The notes under the pieces are model-generated. The model did not search any database, had not been told where the DNA came from, and worked only from the letters and a program-made list of their open reading frames with translations. Shown here piece by piece: positions 56,301-64,000 of a DNA stretch of 64,000 bases; the first letter of the stretch is position 1, and the number at the start of each line of letters is the position of its first letter. The translations under genes were made by a program, and so were the position numbers. This DNA is from Lumbricus rubellus (taxonomy: Eukaryota > Annelida > Clitellata > Crassiclitellata > Lumbricidae): positions 42,444,864 to 42,508,863 of the forward strand of contig OX243816.1 of assembly GCA_945859605.1 (NCBI GenBank). The letters are read 5' to 3'.

Positions 56301-59300
56301 ATGTTGCTAGTGAAAAAGTCAGACGGATCCAATAGGCCTTGTGTGGACTTCCGGGACTTGAACCGGATCACGAAATTTGATGCGGAACCGATGCCACAGG
56401 CCGATGAAATTTTTGCCAAGTTAGCAGGCAACAAGTTCTTCTCAAAGTTTGATCTTTCAAAGGGCTACTGGGGAATCGAAGTCGAACCAGAATCCAGGGA
56501 CTGCACGTCGTTTATAACGCACCGTGGACTCTATCGGTTTGTTACTATGCCATTCGGATTAGTAACGGCTCCTTCGACCTTCTCAAGAGCCATGCGGAAG
56601 CTCTTGGATCGTAGTCAGAATCTGGACAACTATCTTGATGATGTGCTATGCCATACTGTTGGATGGCCAGATCATCTGAGTTCTCTGCGGGACTTTTTTG
56701 CAAGAGTACGCAGGGCCGGTCTAACACTTAGAGTCTTAGACCAACCAAATGTCAAATTGGAGAACAAGGCATCGACTTCTTAGGACATAAGATAAGTGAG
56801 GGAATGATTCAGCCAAGAGCAGAGAAAATAGAAAAGATCGCAGAAGCGTCACGGCCAGAAACCAAGAAACAGATTCGCTCGTATCTCGGTTTAGTGGGCT
56901 ATTACCAAATGTTCATACCGAACTTTTCCAGCATAGCCGCTCCGCTAACTGATCTGACGAGGAAGAATCAGCCGAACAAAGTCATTTGGGGTGACGCGCA
57001 AGAATTAGCTTTCCAGGAGCTAAAGCAGCATTTGATGAATTATCCAATTCTGAGATTGCCGGACTGGAGCGCAGAGTTCATTTTGCAGACGGACGCTTCG
57101 AATTATGGGGCAGGCGCTGTGCTTCTACAGGAAGTAGATGGCGTTAAGCATGCTATTGCCTACGCAAGCAGAAAGTTTCTACCAAGAGAGACCCGATACT
57201 CAACGATTGAAAGAGAGGGACTTGCAATAGTATGGGCGCTACAAAAATTCCAGGTGTACTTGTTTGGAAAACACTTCTGGTTAGAGACGGATCATCAGCC
57301 TCTAGTCCATATTCAAAGAGCCAATCCAGTCAATGGAAGACTAATGCGCTGGGCTTTAATTTTGCAGCCGTATTCATTTACTATACGCTCCATTAAAGGG
57401 TCTGAAAATGTGGGGGCCGATTTTTTAAGCCGCCATCTGTAGGCCTAATTAGTAACTGGGATAAGTAAACCTAGATATTAACAGGGCAATCGTTTTAGTT
57501 TTAGTTGTAAAGAAAAGCTAAGTTAGTTTTCTCTTAAGTGTGGGGCCATTGTCACGAGTTGCCCTTGTAAATAGCATTGGGCCCTATGCATTGTCTCTAT
57601 ATTGTGCTATGTTGTATATAATTATTATTTGCTTAAATGAAAGTCGGACAATATTATAGGACTATACTTATAATAATCTGACTGATATAATATATCGATG
57701 GTCGTCGATGGTCGTTGGGTCCAAAAGGTGTGTCGGGGGTAAAGGTCATCTGTCTGGAAGGCGGATAGGCCTATATAGGCAAGAGAACGGACTGTCTGGA
57801 GGGGAGTCGTCAGTCGTCAGTCGTCGGAAGCTGTCGTCGGTGAGTCGTGGGTCATGAGTCGTCGGTCGGAGATGCGAAGTGGGCATGCACGCTGAACTTT
57901 ACTGAAGGAAATTCGAGCGTAGGACAACGCACAACGGTGCAAGAAGGTGAATACTGGGCACAACGGTGCTATCAGGCGAAGTCCGAGCACAACGGTGCTA
58001 CTACCAGACGAGGACGGTTTAGAAGGGGCGGACGCTTTCCCGCCATTTTCTCCGTCGCTTTCCGCCACTTCTTCGCAACTTCTCTACCACGTGACCACGT
58101 CTATGCTAGACGTGGGCGGTGTCTGTGAGAGCGGAATCTTCTCCGCCACTTCTACGACAGAGGTGGGCGGTGCCGGAAGGAACTGGCACTCCTCTACAAG
58201 ACGCGACCAGCGGTCGTAGCTGGAACGCCAGCGGGACTGGAATTCTCGACGCTGGGTTCGAGAACGGACCAACGAACGACTTCAAAACCAGACGACAACC
58301 AGACCAGTGAGCCGACCGAAGCCCTTCGCTGCGTAACAGGACTTCTTCACACCTGCAGAACTGTCTCCATGCGAACGGAAACGTGAGTGGGGGCGAAGTT
58401 TTGTTGGGGGGGTCTGGGGGAGGGCACGACCATCGATTAGGGCGCAATAGGCGTAGCCTATTATCGATACTGTTTTTGCTCTATATGTATATGTCTTTTA
58501 GTTTAATTTCAGTTGTCTTTTTATCTGAATAATTTTCTAAACGAGTTCATGCTTTGTTTTCTAGTTATTCGATGACAATATTCTAGACACCCTTTCCTTA
58601 ATCGGCTAGGGCTAACTCGCCATTTAAGATAACTCATGACAGTTAGGTGTCCTTAGTCCTGGGTTTGTTCATGTTTTCAATTTCACCCACGCCTCCACGA
58701 TACACAACAATCATCGTCATCTTCTCCACCGTAGTCATCATCGCCGTCGTCGTTGTCATCGTCACCACCAGCATCACAACAAAAAGGTCCACCAACACCA
58801 CGACTTCAAGCAAACTATCTCTATTTCATTTCCTCTTCTCCTACTTCCACTTCTCTTCTCCAACTCTCGTCGTCACGTTAGCTTACAATTTCTCTCCCTA
58901 TAGCCTACATTCATTGTTCTGTGATTATCTCTGCAACCCGGTGTAGCAAGAACGTTTTAAAACTTTTTTGGCTTTCTTTGCACACCCCAACGTTAAATAT
59001 GGCACACTATAATTCACGTTCCTGTCCTTTAACTCTTTAAGGCTGAGATGGTAGTAAATGGTATGGGAAATTCTGTACCCTAGGGCCTATACCTATATAA
59101 TATTATTATAGGCCTAGCGCCGGTGATTAAGCTGGTATCCCTGACGTGGCTTTTGTGGGCGCTGAGAAATTCTCGAAGATTTACATTACATTACATTGTA
59201 CATTACCCTCCGGCATTAAAGTGTTAAATCTACACAGCATTGCAACTCATTCTCACTTCCTCTGAAGTTCCTCACCAACTTCGCCGGAACGGGTTCTCTA

Positions 59301-61123
59301 GACACAGATTGTAAATGTATCTTTCCGAATTCTTCTACTACTGTTCCTTTCAGTAATTATCCATTGATCACTGGAATCTCGGTAAAAACAGACTCAACCA
59401 ACGCTTTGACTTGCATTAATGGGTGACAATTTCCATTCTTTCAAAGAACCTCGACATTTACATGCTGTAACAACGCCTTCTTCGTATGTCGACAATTTTC
59501 TTTACTTCCGACTTCTCGACAAATTTCTGCACCGTCGTAATGAGTTACAGCTTTTCTTTGTAGACCTATAATTATTATATATTCCTATTATACTGAGGCG
59601 TACATTTCATTACTGACGTCACTTCCGCTTCATGATTGACCTGTTCTTCAAGTAATCCGATAGATTCTGCGATTTGGGACATGAGTCCTGTTGTGTTGCA
59701 TAGCAAATTCGCAACCCGTAACGGGCCGTAACTCATAAGGGTTTCAGCCTGATCGTGCGATATTCAGAGGCTAACCCATTCTTTACAATTTGCATGAGTG
59801 CCTATGTGTCTATTCCTTGTTAACAAAAACCGTTATTAAAAATTGCTGATTGACGTTGCGACAACTAATTTCGTAATTTTATTCAGGGTATCGTTTGGAC
59901 AACTTTGTTGTGGGACTCAGCAACAGGACCACCGAACCGGTTCGAGGATACTACTCCCTCTGCGGTCGGTACCCGGGACCGGCTGCGGACGGTGCCTACC
60001 TCAGTCTTCGGTGCAATCCAAACACTGCGTCTGGGCGATTCGTCATCGTCCAAACGGCGGGCATTAGCATGACCGTGTTGACCATCTGCGAAATCGAGAT
60101 CTACGCAAGACAAGTCAGAAACTGTGAGTCTTTTGACCAATGAAAGACCGTGAGTAAGGTTCAAGGTAAAGTTAGGAACAAAATGGCTTGTAAGCTATAT
60201 GCAAATGCGCTAAGCCGATAGTTATAATGGTAAAGAAACGGTATTGAAAGGTGCTGCATGATAAAGTTGGTGAGGTACGCTGAGGAAATAAGGAGTTTGG
60301 TGTCCGTTCTTTGGGGTGGGAGGGCGGAGCTAAAGATAACTTAGGCTTTGGCCAAAAAAGTTTATGACCATTTTTAGTAATTCGGCTGAAATCTCTCGAA
60401 ACCATACGATACTATTTTCGCTGGACAAAACGTTGATGACCTTTTTTAGTCATTCGATTGAAGTTTCGTGAAAAGAGCCATTTTCAGGAAACATTTATGA
60501 GCCTGGACCTACTCACGGCTATTTACATAAAATTCTGGGCATCGCCGGGTACCCCAGCTAGTAAATTAATAATGCAAGAATGTTGATTCGTTGAATAGAC
60601 CTACAACACGTTTTGTGTGTCGTTTTGTCATCCTTCTATAAGGCTGGGCCCCACCCCAGTTTTACTCAACAGGGTTCCCACATTTGCTGATTCGGCTCTG
60701 CTACGATGAATTAGGCTATTGTAGGCTACGAAATAACGACACGATGAACCTTAATGAATAATAATGAATTATAACGAAGGATAAAAATTCCAAACAATAG
60801 TGATGAATTATAAGCTTCCAATGATTACAACTGCTCTTTTACAATCAGTATGCAGATGAGTCATTCTTTGCTTCATGACAGTGAACAGATGGAAGCGCCT
60901 TTCAAACCAGCGATTTGTGTCAGTTGGTGCAATCATCCTAAGCAAACGTTCTGCTCTGATGTGCGTCGGAATATGTCAAGAAACCATCGACTGTGATTCA
61001 GTCAACTATCGCCAGATGGACAAGACGTGCGAGATGAATTTCCTGCCTTCGGGAGCCGAGTACAGCCAAATCGTCAGTGAGGATGTGTGGGACAATTGGG
61101 TGCAGACGTACGAGTTCGTCTGA
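50392..61123 (+). CDS. Secreted F-type lectin with PAN/apple-like C-terminal module, copy B
   Basis: Exons 50392-50458, 50775-51017, 59887-60123 and 60924-61123; phases as in copy A; 747 nt, 248 aa, no stop or frameshift. The signal-like N-terminus is MKFACAVVKVVEILGRMWLY. The lectin domain keeps GSCTHTG, WWRVDL and, across the splice, RGDCCGYR, with later CEIEIY. The last exon holds the PAN-like module (CVGICQETIDCDSVNYRQMD...). Substitutions from copy A are scattered (for example LVNRGDCCG is kept while R/M, G/S and N/I changes occur around it), so both copies look constrained. Intron 2 is 8.9 kb because it contains an entire Gmr1-like LTR retrotransposon (51118-58641) in the sense orientation, plus an older decayed relative. 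That insertion could reduce expression or create chimeric transcripts. AATAAA lies at 61419. Confidence 0.83.
51118..52216 (+). repeat. 5' LTR of element 2
   Basis: A 1.1-kb LTR starting TGTCACGAGTTGCCC and ending AACTCATGACA. It contains a short GTCGTC-rich tandem region (about 51382-51425) with one more 7-bp unit than the 3' LTR. Confidence 0.95.
52587..54098 (+). CDS. gag: Element 2 Gag with SCAN-like capsid and CCHC knuckle (503 aa)
   Basis: The ORF starts MEQLIALAERSGLKGPELLE. Residues about 30-155 form a long Glu/Lys/Ala/Arg helix with repeats of the type LERQAKAEA. A Glu-only acidic run follows (about 170-180). The capsid region (about 190-385) includes QQFITRLESYLMRW and LLVKEQYLSVVSKELSLFL, which resemble the vertebrate SCAN domain, itself reported to derive from Gmr1-like Gag capsids. 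A zinc knuckle CFFCNRYGHSYNSC (CX2CX4HX4C) lies near residue 410. The ORF ends at TGA (54096-54098), and the same frame continues open into pol. The product is the particle structural protein. Confidence 0.9.
   Translation: MEQLIALAERSGLKGPELLEFVEKHRADEEARQKRILEREERAADREMRKFEMEQQAKAVAEENALKKFELEKRAKAESLDLERQAKAEAEANVMRKLDLERQVKAEADESAMRKLELERKMKQEAHEQALERQKEQHEQSMALEKAKLEGKTVRQASIRSVSENAASEEDGEEEEEEERTSDFTVNARKGPKLPPFEDGKYNMDAYLRRFEKYASIRKWKRQEWAVYLAALLKGRALDVFARMPPEQYDDYDALKDALLKRYQMTEEGFHKRFNNCRPETGEAPQQFITRLESYLMRWIELAKVTQDFEGLKSLLVKEQYLSVVSKELSLFLRERAPKDLQELAKLAETYIEAHEGKSKQSYQSDYGEKEVRTEGKFLKPDFTKENERAGKKDQKRNGATDRPCFFCNRYGHSYNSCRFRMNTSHKAAGMQTSWKPRNARQNQKKKTENKEDKSAFSAVDKNTHKTTATSTDPERTLVKEGCDENARQAVKNLSDGEDVELI
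54099..56783 (+). CDS. pol: Element 2 Pol part 1: protease, integrase, RT (broken by frameshift)
   Basis: The frame is open from the codon after the gag TGA; the first ATG is 54159. It shows a Cys/His cluster CGCKAHVIAEAC immediately after the stop, protease DTG (residues 18-20 from 54159), integrase HHCC (AHSSILGGHLG, CRSCDIC), a D,D-35-E triad (VVDLIGP, LLSDNGSQF, GLVERYNG), GPF (WKGPFQVLKRF), then RT with SKFDLSKGYW and NYLDD. Just after the YLDD block the frame fails near 56735: the protein runs into a stop at 56783 while the conserved continuation is in another frame. It therefore could not make a full polymerase as it stands. A sequencing error is possible. Confidence 0.88.
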   Translation, partial: CGCKAHVIAEACRPSKYGTDMKTTIGYVGDQQVEVLRDTGCSSVVVARRLVKKNQMTGKHELCILIDKTTRKVPTAIIEVRTDYFTGKVKALCMKETLYDLVIGNISGAELRPRSFDKSTEVHEQDLLIGVEKYAGSTEEQLNVTTAVETRQMKEKARALPKQLRVPEFQNEVTLETLKKEQAEDSSLKKYWEYSTQKEATGTNDDDRIVRFDVERGLLYRKFQSPHHNFGDEVKQLVISSRLRTGVMEVAHSSILGGHLGIHKTQERILSQFFWPGCYSDVGRYCRSCDICQRTLPKGRVQKVPLIKMPIIDTVFKRCVVDLIGPLPCSERGHRYILTLVDCASRYPECIALKQIDTCSVAEALLSIFSRMGAPLELLSDNGSQFTGAMMKEVGRLLSIKQLFSTPYHSQNCGLVERYNGVIKQMLRKMCAEKVKDWDRYLDPLMFAYREVSNESTGFSPFKMIYGRPVRGSMAILKELWTKDIAEPEEKTTYEYVVDLRNRLQETCHLAQENQQRAADKYKRNFDKHAKPRKFDPGDKVLLLLPTESNKLQMQWKGPFQVLKRFREADYVIQFPHRTKTFHANMLKRYYERQPETENRSSEETVNDEMQAVGAAVVVEELSDAEMRMTGEGNLPLFNNLQKETYKDVEIGHDLSADQKKEVENLLEEFQDIFSDVPGRTNLVRHRIQLTTNVPVRKRPYPVPYAMRKELDKEIDDMIRLGVIEPSTSAYASPMLLVKKSDGSNRPCVDFRDLNRITKFDAEPMPQADEIFAKLAGNKFFSKFDLSKGYWGIEVEPESRDCTSFITHRGLYRFVTMPFGLVTAPSTFSRAMRKLLDRSQNLDNYLDDVLCHTVGWPDHLSSLRDFFARVRRAGLTLRVLDQPNVKLENKASTS
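56736..57442 (+). pseudogene. pol: Element 2 Pol part 2: end of RT and RNase H, out of frame
   Basis: A continuation of pol in a different frame from part 1. The first ATG is 56804 but homology begins near 56736. Blocks seen are IRSYLGLVGYYQMFIPNFS, FILQTDASNYGAGAVLLQ, YSTIEREGLAIVWAL, LETDHQPLV and GADFLSRHL at the end, typical of the gypsy RT connection and RNase H. The one-base-type frame change separates it from the YLDD domain. Confidence 0.85.
57550..58641 (+). repeat. 3' LTR of element 2
   Basis: A 1092-bp direct repeat of 51118-52216 apart from a 7-bp deletion. It is preceded by a short purine-rich run (GTGGGG). Confidence 0.95.
58868..59660 (-). pseudogene. Decayed Gmr1-like pol relic in lectin B intron 2
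   Basis: Blocks here match the plus-strand reading of element 1 at about 46590-47110 with many changes: the GATTATCTCTG...GTAGCAAGAACG segment, TAAATATGGC, TTCCTTTCAGTAATT, CTTGACTTGCATTAATGGG and TGTCGACAATTTTC. It is interrupted at about 59040-59235 by an unrelated repeat. The same relic occurs in copy A, so it predates the duplication. Confidence 0.65.
60505..60575 (-). repeat. Retroelement tail fragment
   Basis: Reverse complement begins CTAGCTGGGGTACCCGGCGA, the same type of signature as at 7490. Here it replaces the right end of the hAT-like MITE of unit A. Confidence 0.45.
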
Positions 61124-61418
61124 ATTTCCATTGCGAGCAGTTTAGTAGCAGAAATCAACGTGTAGGCCTACTCGAAAATTTTGTTACTTTTCTGTTGATA
61201 TACTACTAGGGCGAAATTGAGTATTTCAATGGATCTTGATGTTAATAATTATATTTGTATTCGGACTCGTACTCGAACATCTTTGGACTGCGTGGGATTC
61301 AGCTTAGATGGACTGGGGACTTGACTCAGACTCGACTCATGTGGACTTGACAAATGACTGCTACTGCTACTGCTAGTAACTTCTTTGAAAATCGTTTGAA
61401 AGTTTCAGAAAAATTAAC

Positions 61419-61424
61419 AATAAA
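61419..61424 (+). promoter_or_regulatory. Lectin B poly(A) signal
   Basis: AATAAA 296 bp after the stop of copy B, matching copy A. Confidence 0.65.
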
Positions 61425-61929
61425 AAACAAATTTATTATATTGACATTTCCATTGGATCTTCATCGCAACGTCCCAGAAATTATTTGACGACAGGTTTTA
61501 ACTTTCGTGTCCATTGTACACGAAACATTAAAGTAATTTTCTTCTTACACAAACATTTTTAAACAGAATTTGAAGCAGCATTTGCAATTTCAACAATGGG
61601 GATGAGATGCGCCATCAAACCCTCCTCAGATAAATTATGAGTGTTTGGAAAAGAAGAACGAATGACCAATTTTCAGAGTAGACTCTTGTTTGGCAATTGT
61701 CGCTTGAATATAAAAACCGCTACGTTATTTGCAATGACATGGTAGAATAGATGAAAGACAACAAATAGACTGAAGTGTCATTCAGAAACTAAACATCCTA
61801 ACTTGCCTATGCAGGAAAACATGATCAGTATTTTAAAGAACAAAGCCGACGACGCCAGGAAGGCACACGAGACTTGAGTTGGAGGATTTGGGGAGTTCCA
61901 AACTTCCAACAGCAAGATGTGGATTAAGC

Positions 61930-61998
61930 TGCATTCGGGAGCGCCTCTGAGTAGATAAAAAGATCGAAGGGGCGCTATAACAAGTGCACATACAAACA
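61930..61998 (+). repeat. 5'-truncated SINE tail
   Basis: GAGCGCCTCTGAGTAGAT and GGGGCGCTATAACAAGTGCA match the end of the 36434-36655 SINE. Confidence 0.8.
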
Positions 61999-62500
61999 AA
62001 CAAAACTTGGACCTTGAAAGTCCTTTCCGTGCAGAACTGCACATCGGGCAACACAGCTTTTCTATCGTCCTCTGTCCATCGCGACCTCCACAGCGGCCAT
62101 CGATATTCATGAATCACGATGACTTGTCCAAATTAAATGTCCATGATGAGAACACTGTCTTCTACCGAACGTGTTGGACTGAATTTAATCAATTCATGCG
62201 TAAATAGGCCACATACAAATGCATACCCTGTGTGTCTGCATGTGTGCGTGCGTACGTGTGTACAAGTGCAGTTGTGTGTGCGAGTGTGTACAACTGCACA
62301 TGTGTGTGCGTACGTGTGCGTGGATGTGTGTGCATGTGCATGTGTGTGGGTGCGTGTGTAAGTGTAAGTGTGTAAGTGTACGTTGTGTGGTACAGATGCA
62401 TGTCGTGATGGTTTTTTTGTTGAGGCTATTTTATGAGTCAACATGTATTGAAACGCAGCTTCCAATAGCAGCAGCTGCCGACGCTATGCGGAATGTTGTA

Positions 62501-64000
62501 GCGCCTTTTCTGTACGATAGTCACGGGCATTGTCGTATATAATAATTGATATTCAATGTATGCAACCGGTCGATGGAAACCGCTCCCTGTTATGCATCGG
62601 ACATTATTAACAATACAGCGATGAGCATCCAGGGAAGGAGCGGTAGACATGGGGGAGAGTGGATAGGGAATGGTGGATGGAAAGGATGTTGGGATGAGTT
62701 GGCGCGGCGGCCTTGACCACATGAGTCAGGCGTAGCAGCAGACGCAAGAAGAAGAAGAAGAAGACGTCTAATTTACTGCATGCAGTCCGACAGCAGCAGC
62801 AGCAGCAGCAGTACTGGGCAGTGGACGCATGGACCTCTTTAAAATAGTGGATGGACTTGTTCGTGAGCGAATTATTCATGAGGCGAAACTGGATTGATTA
62901 ATCATTGCTGCTGCATTATACACGAGCTTCCTATTTATAACCATGACCATAACCATTCTCTCGTCGTTCCAATTTACACAAATAAACTGCGACTATTGAG
63001 AAAAGGCGCTCCAGCATTCCACATAGGATTGGCATCATCGACTTGAACTCACTGGATTCTGACCTGGCACCGGAACGAGTAGGAAGGTTTTGGCTATTGC
63101 GAACTTGATTTTATATAGCGCTCGTATTATATAGGCTCGTCTTTTGTGGGCGCTGAGAAATTCTCGAAGATTTACATTACACTGCGTCACATTACATAAG
63201 AAGCTGCATTTCAATACAATGTTGACTCACACAGTACCTGCCCGCGCTTCAACAAACTCAGACGGCATCGAAACTCTGACATAATTATAGGATCTTTATC
63301 ATGTACCACAAAGCACTAGGTTATTATAAAATTATAATAGTAATTAATTATTACAATGTTAATTTACTGCCCTTATACTATAACAATTATAAATGTGGCA
63401 TCGTCACTGATTCGTCAGTAGCAGCCTACTTCTAGTATGCTAGACAGTGACTACTTGCGAAGCAGCGGAATAGGCTGCAAGCTGGACATGCGACTTATGT
63501 AATGTAATGTAATGTAAATCTTCGAGAATTTCTCAGCGCCCGCAAAAGCCACGTTGGGGAGACCAGCTTAGTCACCGGCGCCATATCAAATCCGTGCTAT
63601 TTCACTGCTATTTAACAACCTCTATCGAAACTGCGACCTCAACATCAGTCTTTTTCGTACGATTCTGTACATCGGGAAATGCAGCTCCTCCATTTATCTC
63701 TGTTCACCGCTAGTTGTATACACCGCCTCGTCATCCCACGTCATATGACTCATGTCCATGCATTTCAACGACATAATTATATTGGCGGAATAATAATTCC
63801 GCAGTCGAAGTTTCCTTAAACATTCCATGTCTTATGCATCCGTTGACATAATTATAAACGAATTAATTAAAGAAATAAACCGAATCAACTATAAAGAAAT
63901 GAAATGTAAATGTAAGCGTTCATCTGTATGTAGCGACCACATGACAGCAACTGTAATGCTCGTATTTCAATGAATTAATTATAGGGTAAGATGCTTATGG
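62501..64000. other. Right-end region, no gene recognised
   Basis: It holds short AAG and CAG runs (62742-62764, 62790-62812), two copies of the TCGAGAATTTCTCAGC repeat (about 63130 reverse, 63495-63605 forward with ATGTA repeats) and AT-rich DNA. I see no supported exon. Confidence 0.45.

Larger units (their letters stand above)
51118..58641 (+). mobile_element. Gmr1-like Ty3/gypsy LTR retrotransposon 2, inserted in lectin B intron 2
   Basis: A 7524-bp element flanked by GTTAG (51113-51117 and 58642-58646). The 5' LTR is 51118-52216 (1099 bp) and the 3' LTR 57550-58641 (1092 bp). The length difference is one lost 7-bp unit in a GTCGTCA-type repeat; I noticed no other difference. A primer-binding-site candidate starts TGGTGGCAGC at 52220. 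Gag is 52587-54098, pol 54099-56783 plus 56736-57442 after a frameshift. Order: protease, integrase, RT, RNase H. The lectin A intron has the uninterrupted site (AAGTTGGGTGTCC near 35961-35973), so insertion followed the gene duplication or affected only copy B. Confidence 0.95.
49953..62500 (+). repeat. Tandem segmental duplicate, unit B
   Basis: A copy of 33998-41165 in the same orientation. Its greater length is due mainly to retrotransposon 2 (7.5 kb). It lacks the Tc1-like MITE and the TATG array of unit A. Its left end abuts retrotransposon 1. Confidence 0.9.

Noticed and set aside
42958..58641. Possible envelope gene making either gypsy element retrovirus-like
   Set aside because: No ORF remains between RNase H and the 3' LTR in either element.
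1..64000. CRISPR arrays, bacterial operons or phage genes
   Set aside because: The sequence is spliced animal DNA; direct repeats seen are minisatellites or transposons.

Overview
The window is animal nuclear DNA: AT-rich, with spliced genes whose introns carry GT-AG borders and consistent phases, and a dense load of transposons, SINEs and microsatellites. Gene structure (an F-type lectin, a single PIAS gene) and two Gmr1-like Ty3/gypsy elements, a group I know mainly from deuterostomes, suggest a marine invertebrate, perhaps a deuterostome such as an echinoderm or hemichordate. I cannot fix the species. All protein-family calls are from reading translations, not from database searches.

Layout. 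1-6.3 kb: an NCOA5-like RNA-binding gene on the minus strand. Six phase-consistent exons carry an Arg/Ser-rich tail, an RRM, a Pro-rich DPY-repeat linker and the NCOA5 anticodon-binding-like domain. Its 5' end and its C-terminal exons were not found. 6.3-10.9 kb: repeat-filled intergenic DNA. 10.9-26.3 kb: a complete PIAS-family SUMO E3 ligase gene on the plus strand (11 coding exons, about 629 aa). Its first intron holds a 3-kb hAT-like transposon that itself contains two smaller hAT insertions. 27.0-32.5 kb: a complete coatomer epsilon-subunit gene (COPE, 10 exons, 299 aa) on the minus strand, convergent with PIAS. 32.5-35.2 kb: terminal-inverted-repeat elements.

35.2-62.5 kb: a tandem duplication of a four-exon gene for a secreted F-type lectin with a C-terminal PAN/apple-like module. 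Copy A (35247-39762) and copy B (50392-61123) share exon phases, intron sequence and 3' flank. A recently inserted Gmr1-like LTR retrotransposon (42958-49952, minus strand, matching 5-bp target duplication, LTRs differing by about one indel) lies between them. A second Gmr1-like element (51118-58641, plus strand) sits in intron 2 of copy B, and copy A preserves the empty site. Both elements place integrase before reverse transcriptase. In both, gag and pol share one reading frame and are separated by a single stop codon. In the first element that stop is followed by CAGTCA, a CARYYA readthrough-type context, and the nucleocapsid zinc knuckle lies downstream of the stop.

How the genes work together. 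NCOA5-like, PIAS and COPE are unrelated housekeeping or regulatory genes and show no operon-like relation. The lectin pair is a young local expansion of a plausible innate-immunity recognition gene, heavily remodelled by transposons. I found no clearly undescribed system. The best leads are the stop-codon expression strategy of the retroelements, a 37-bp inverted copy of a PIAS coding exon inside a PIAS intron, and the lectin duplication with its transposon-dated history.
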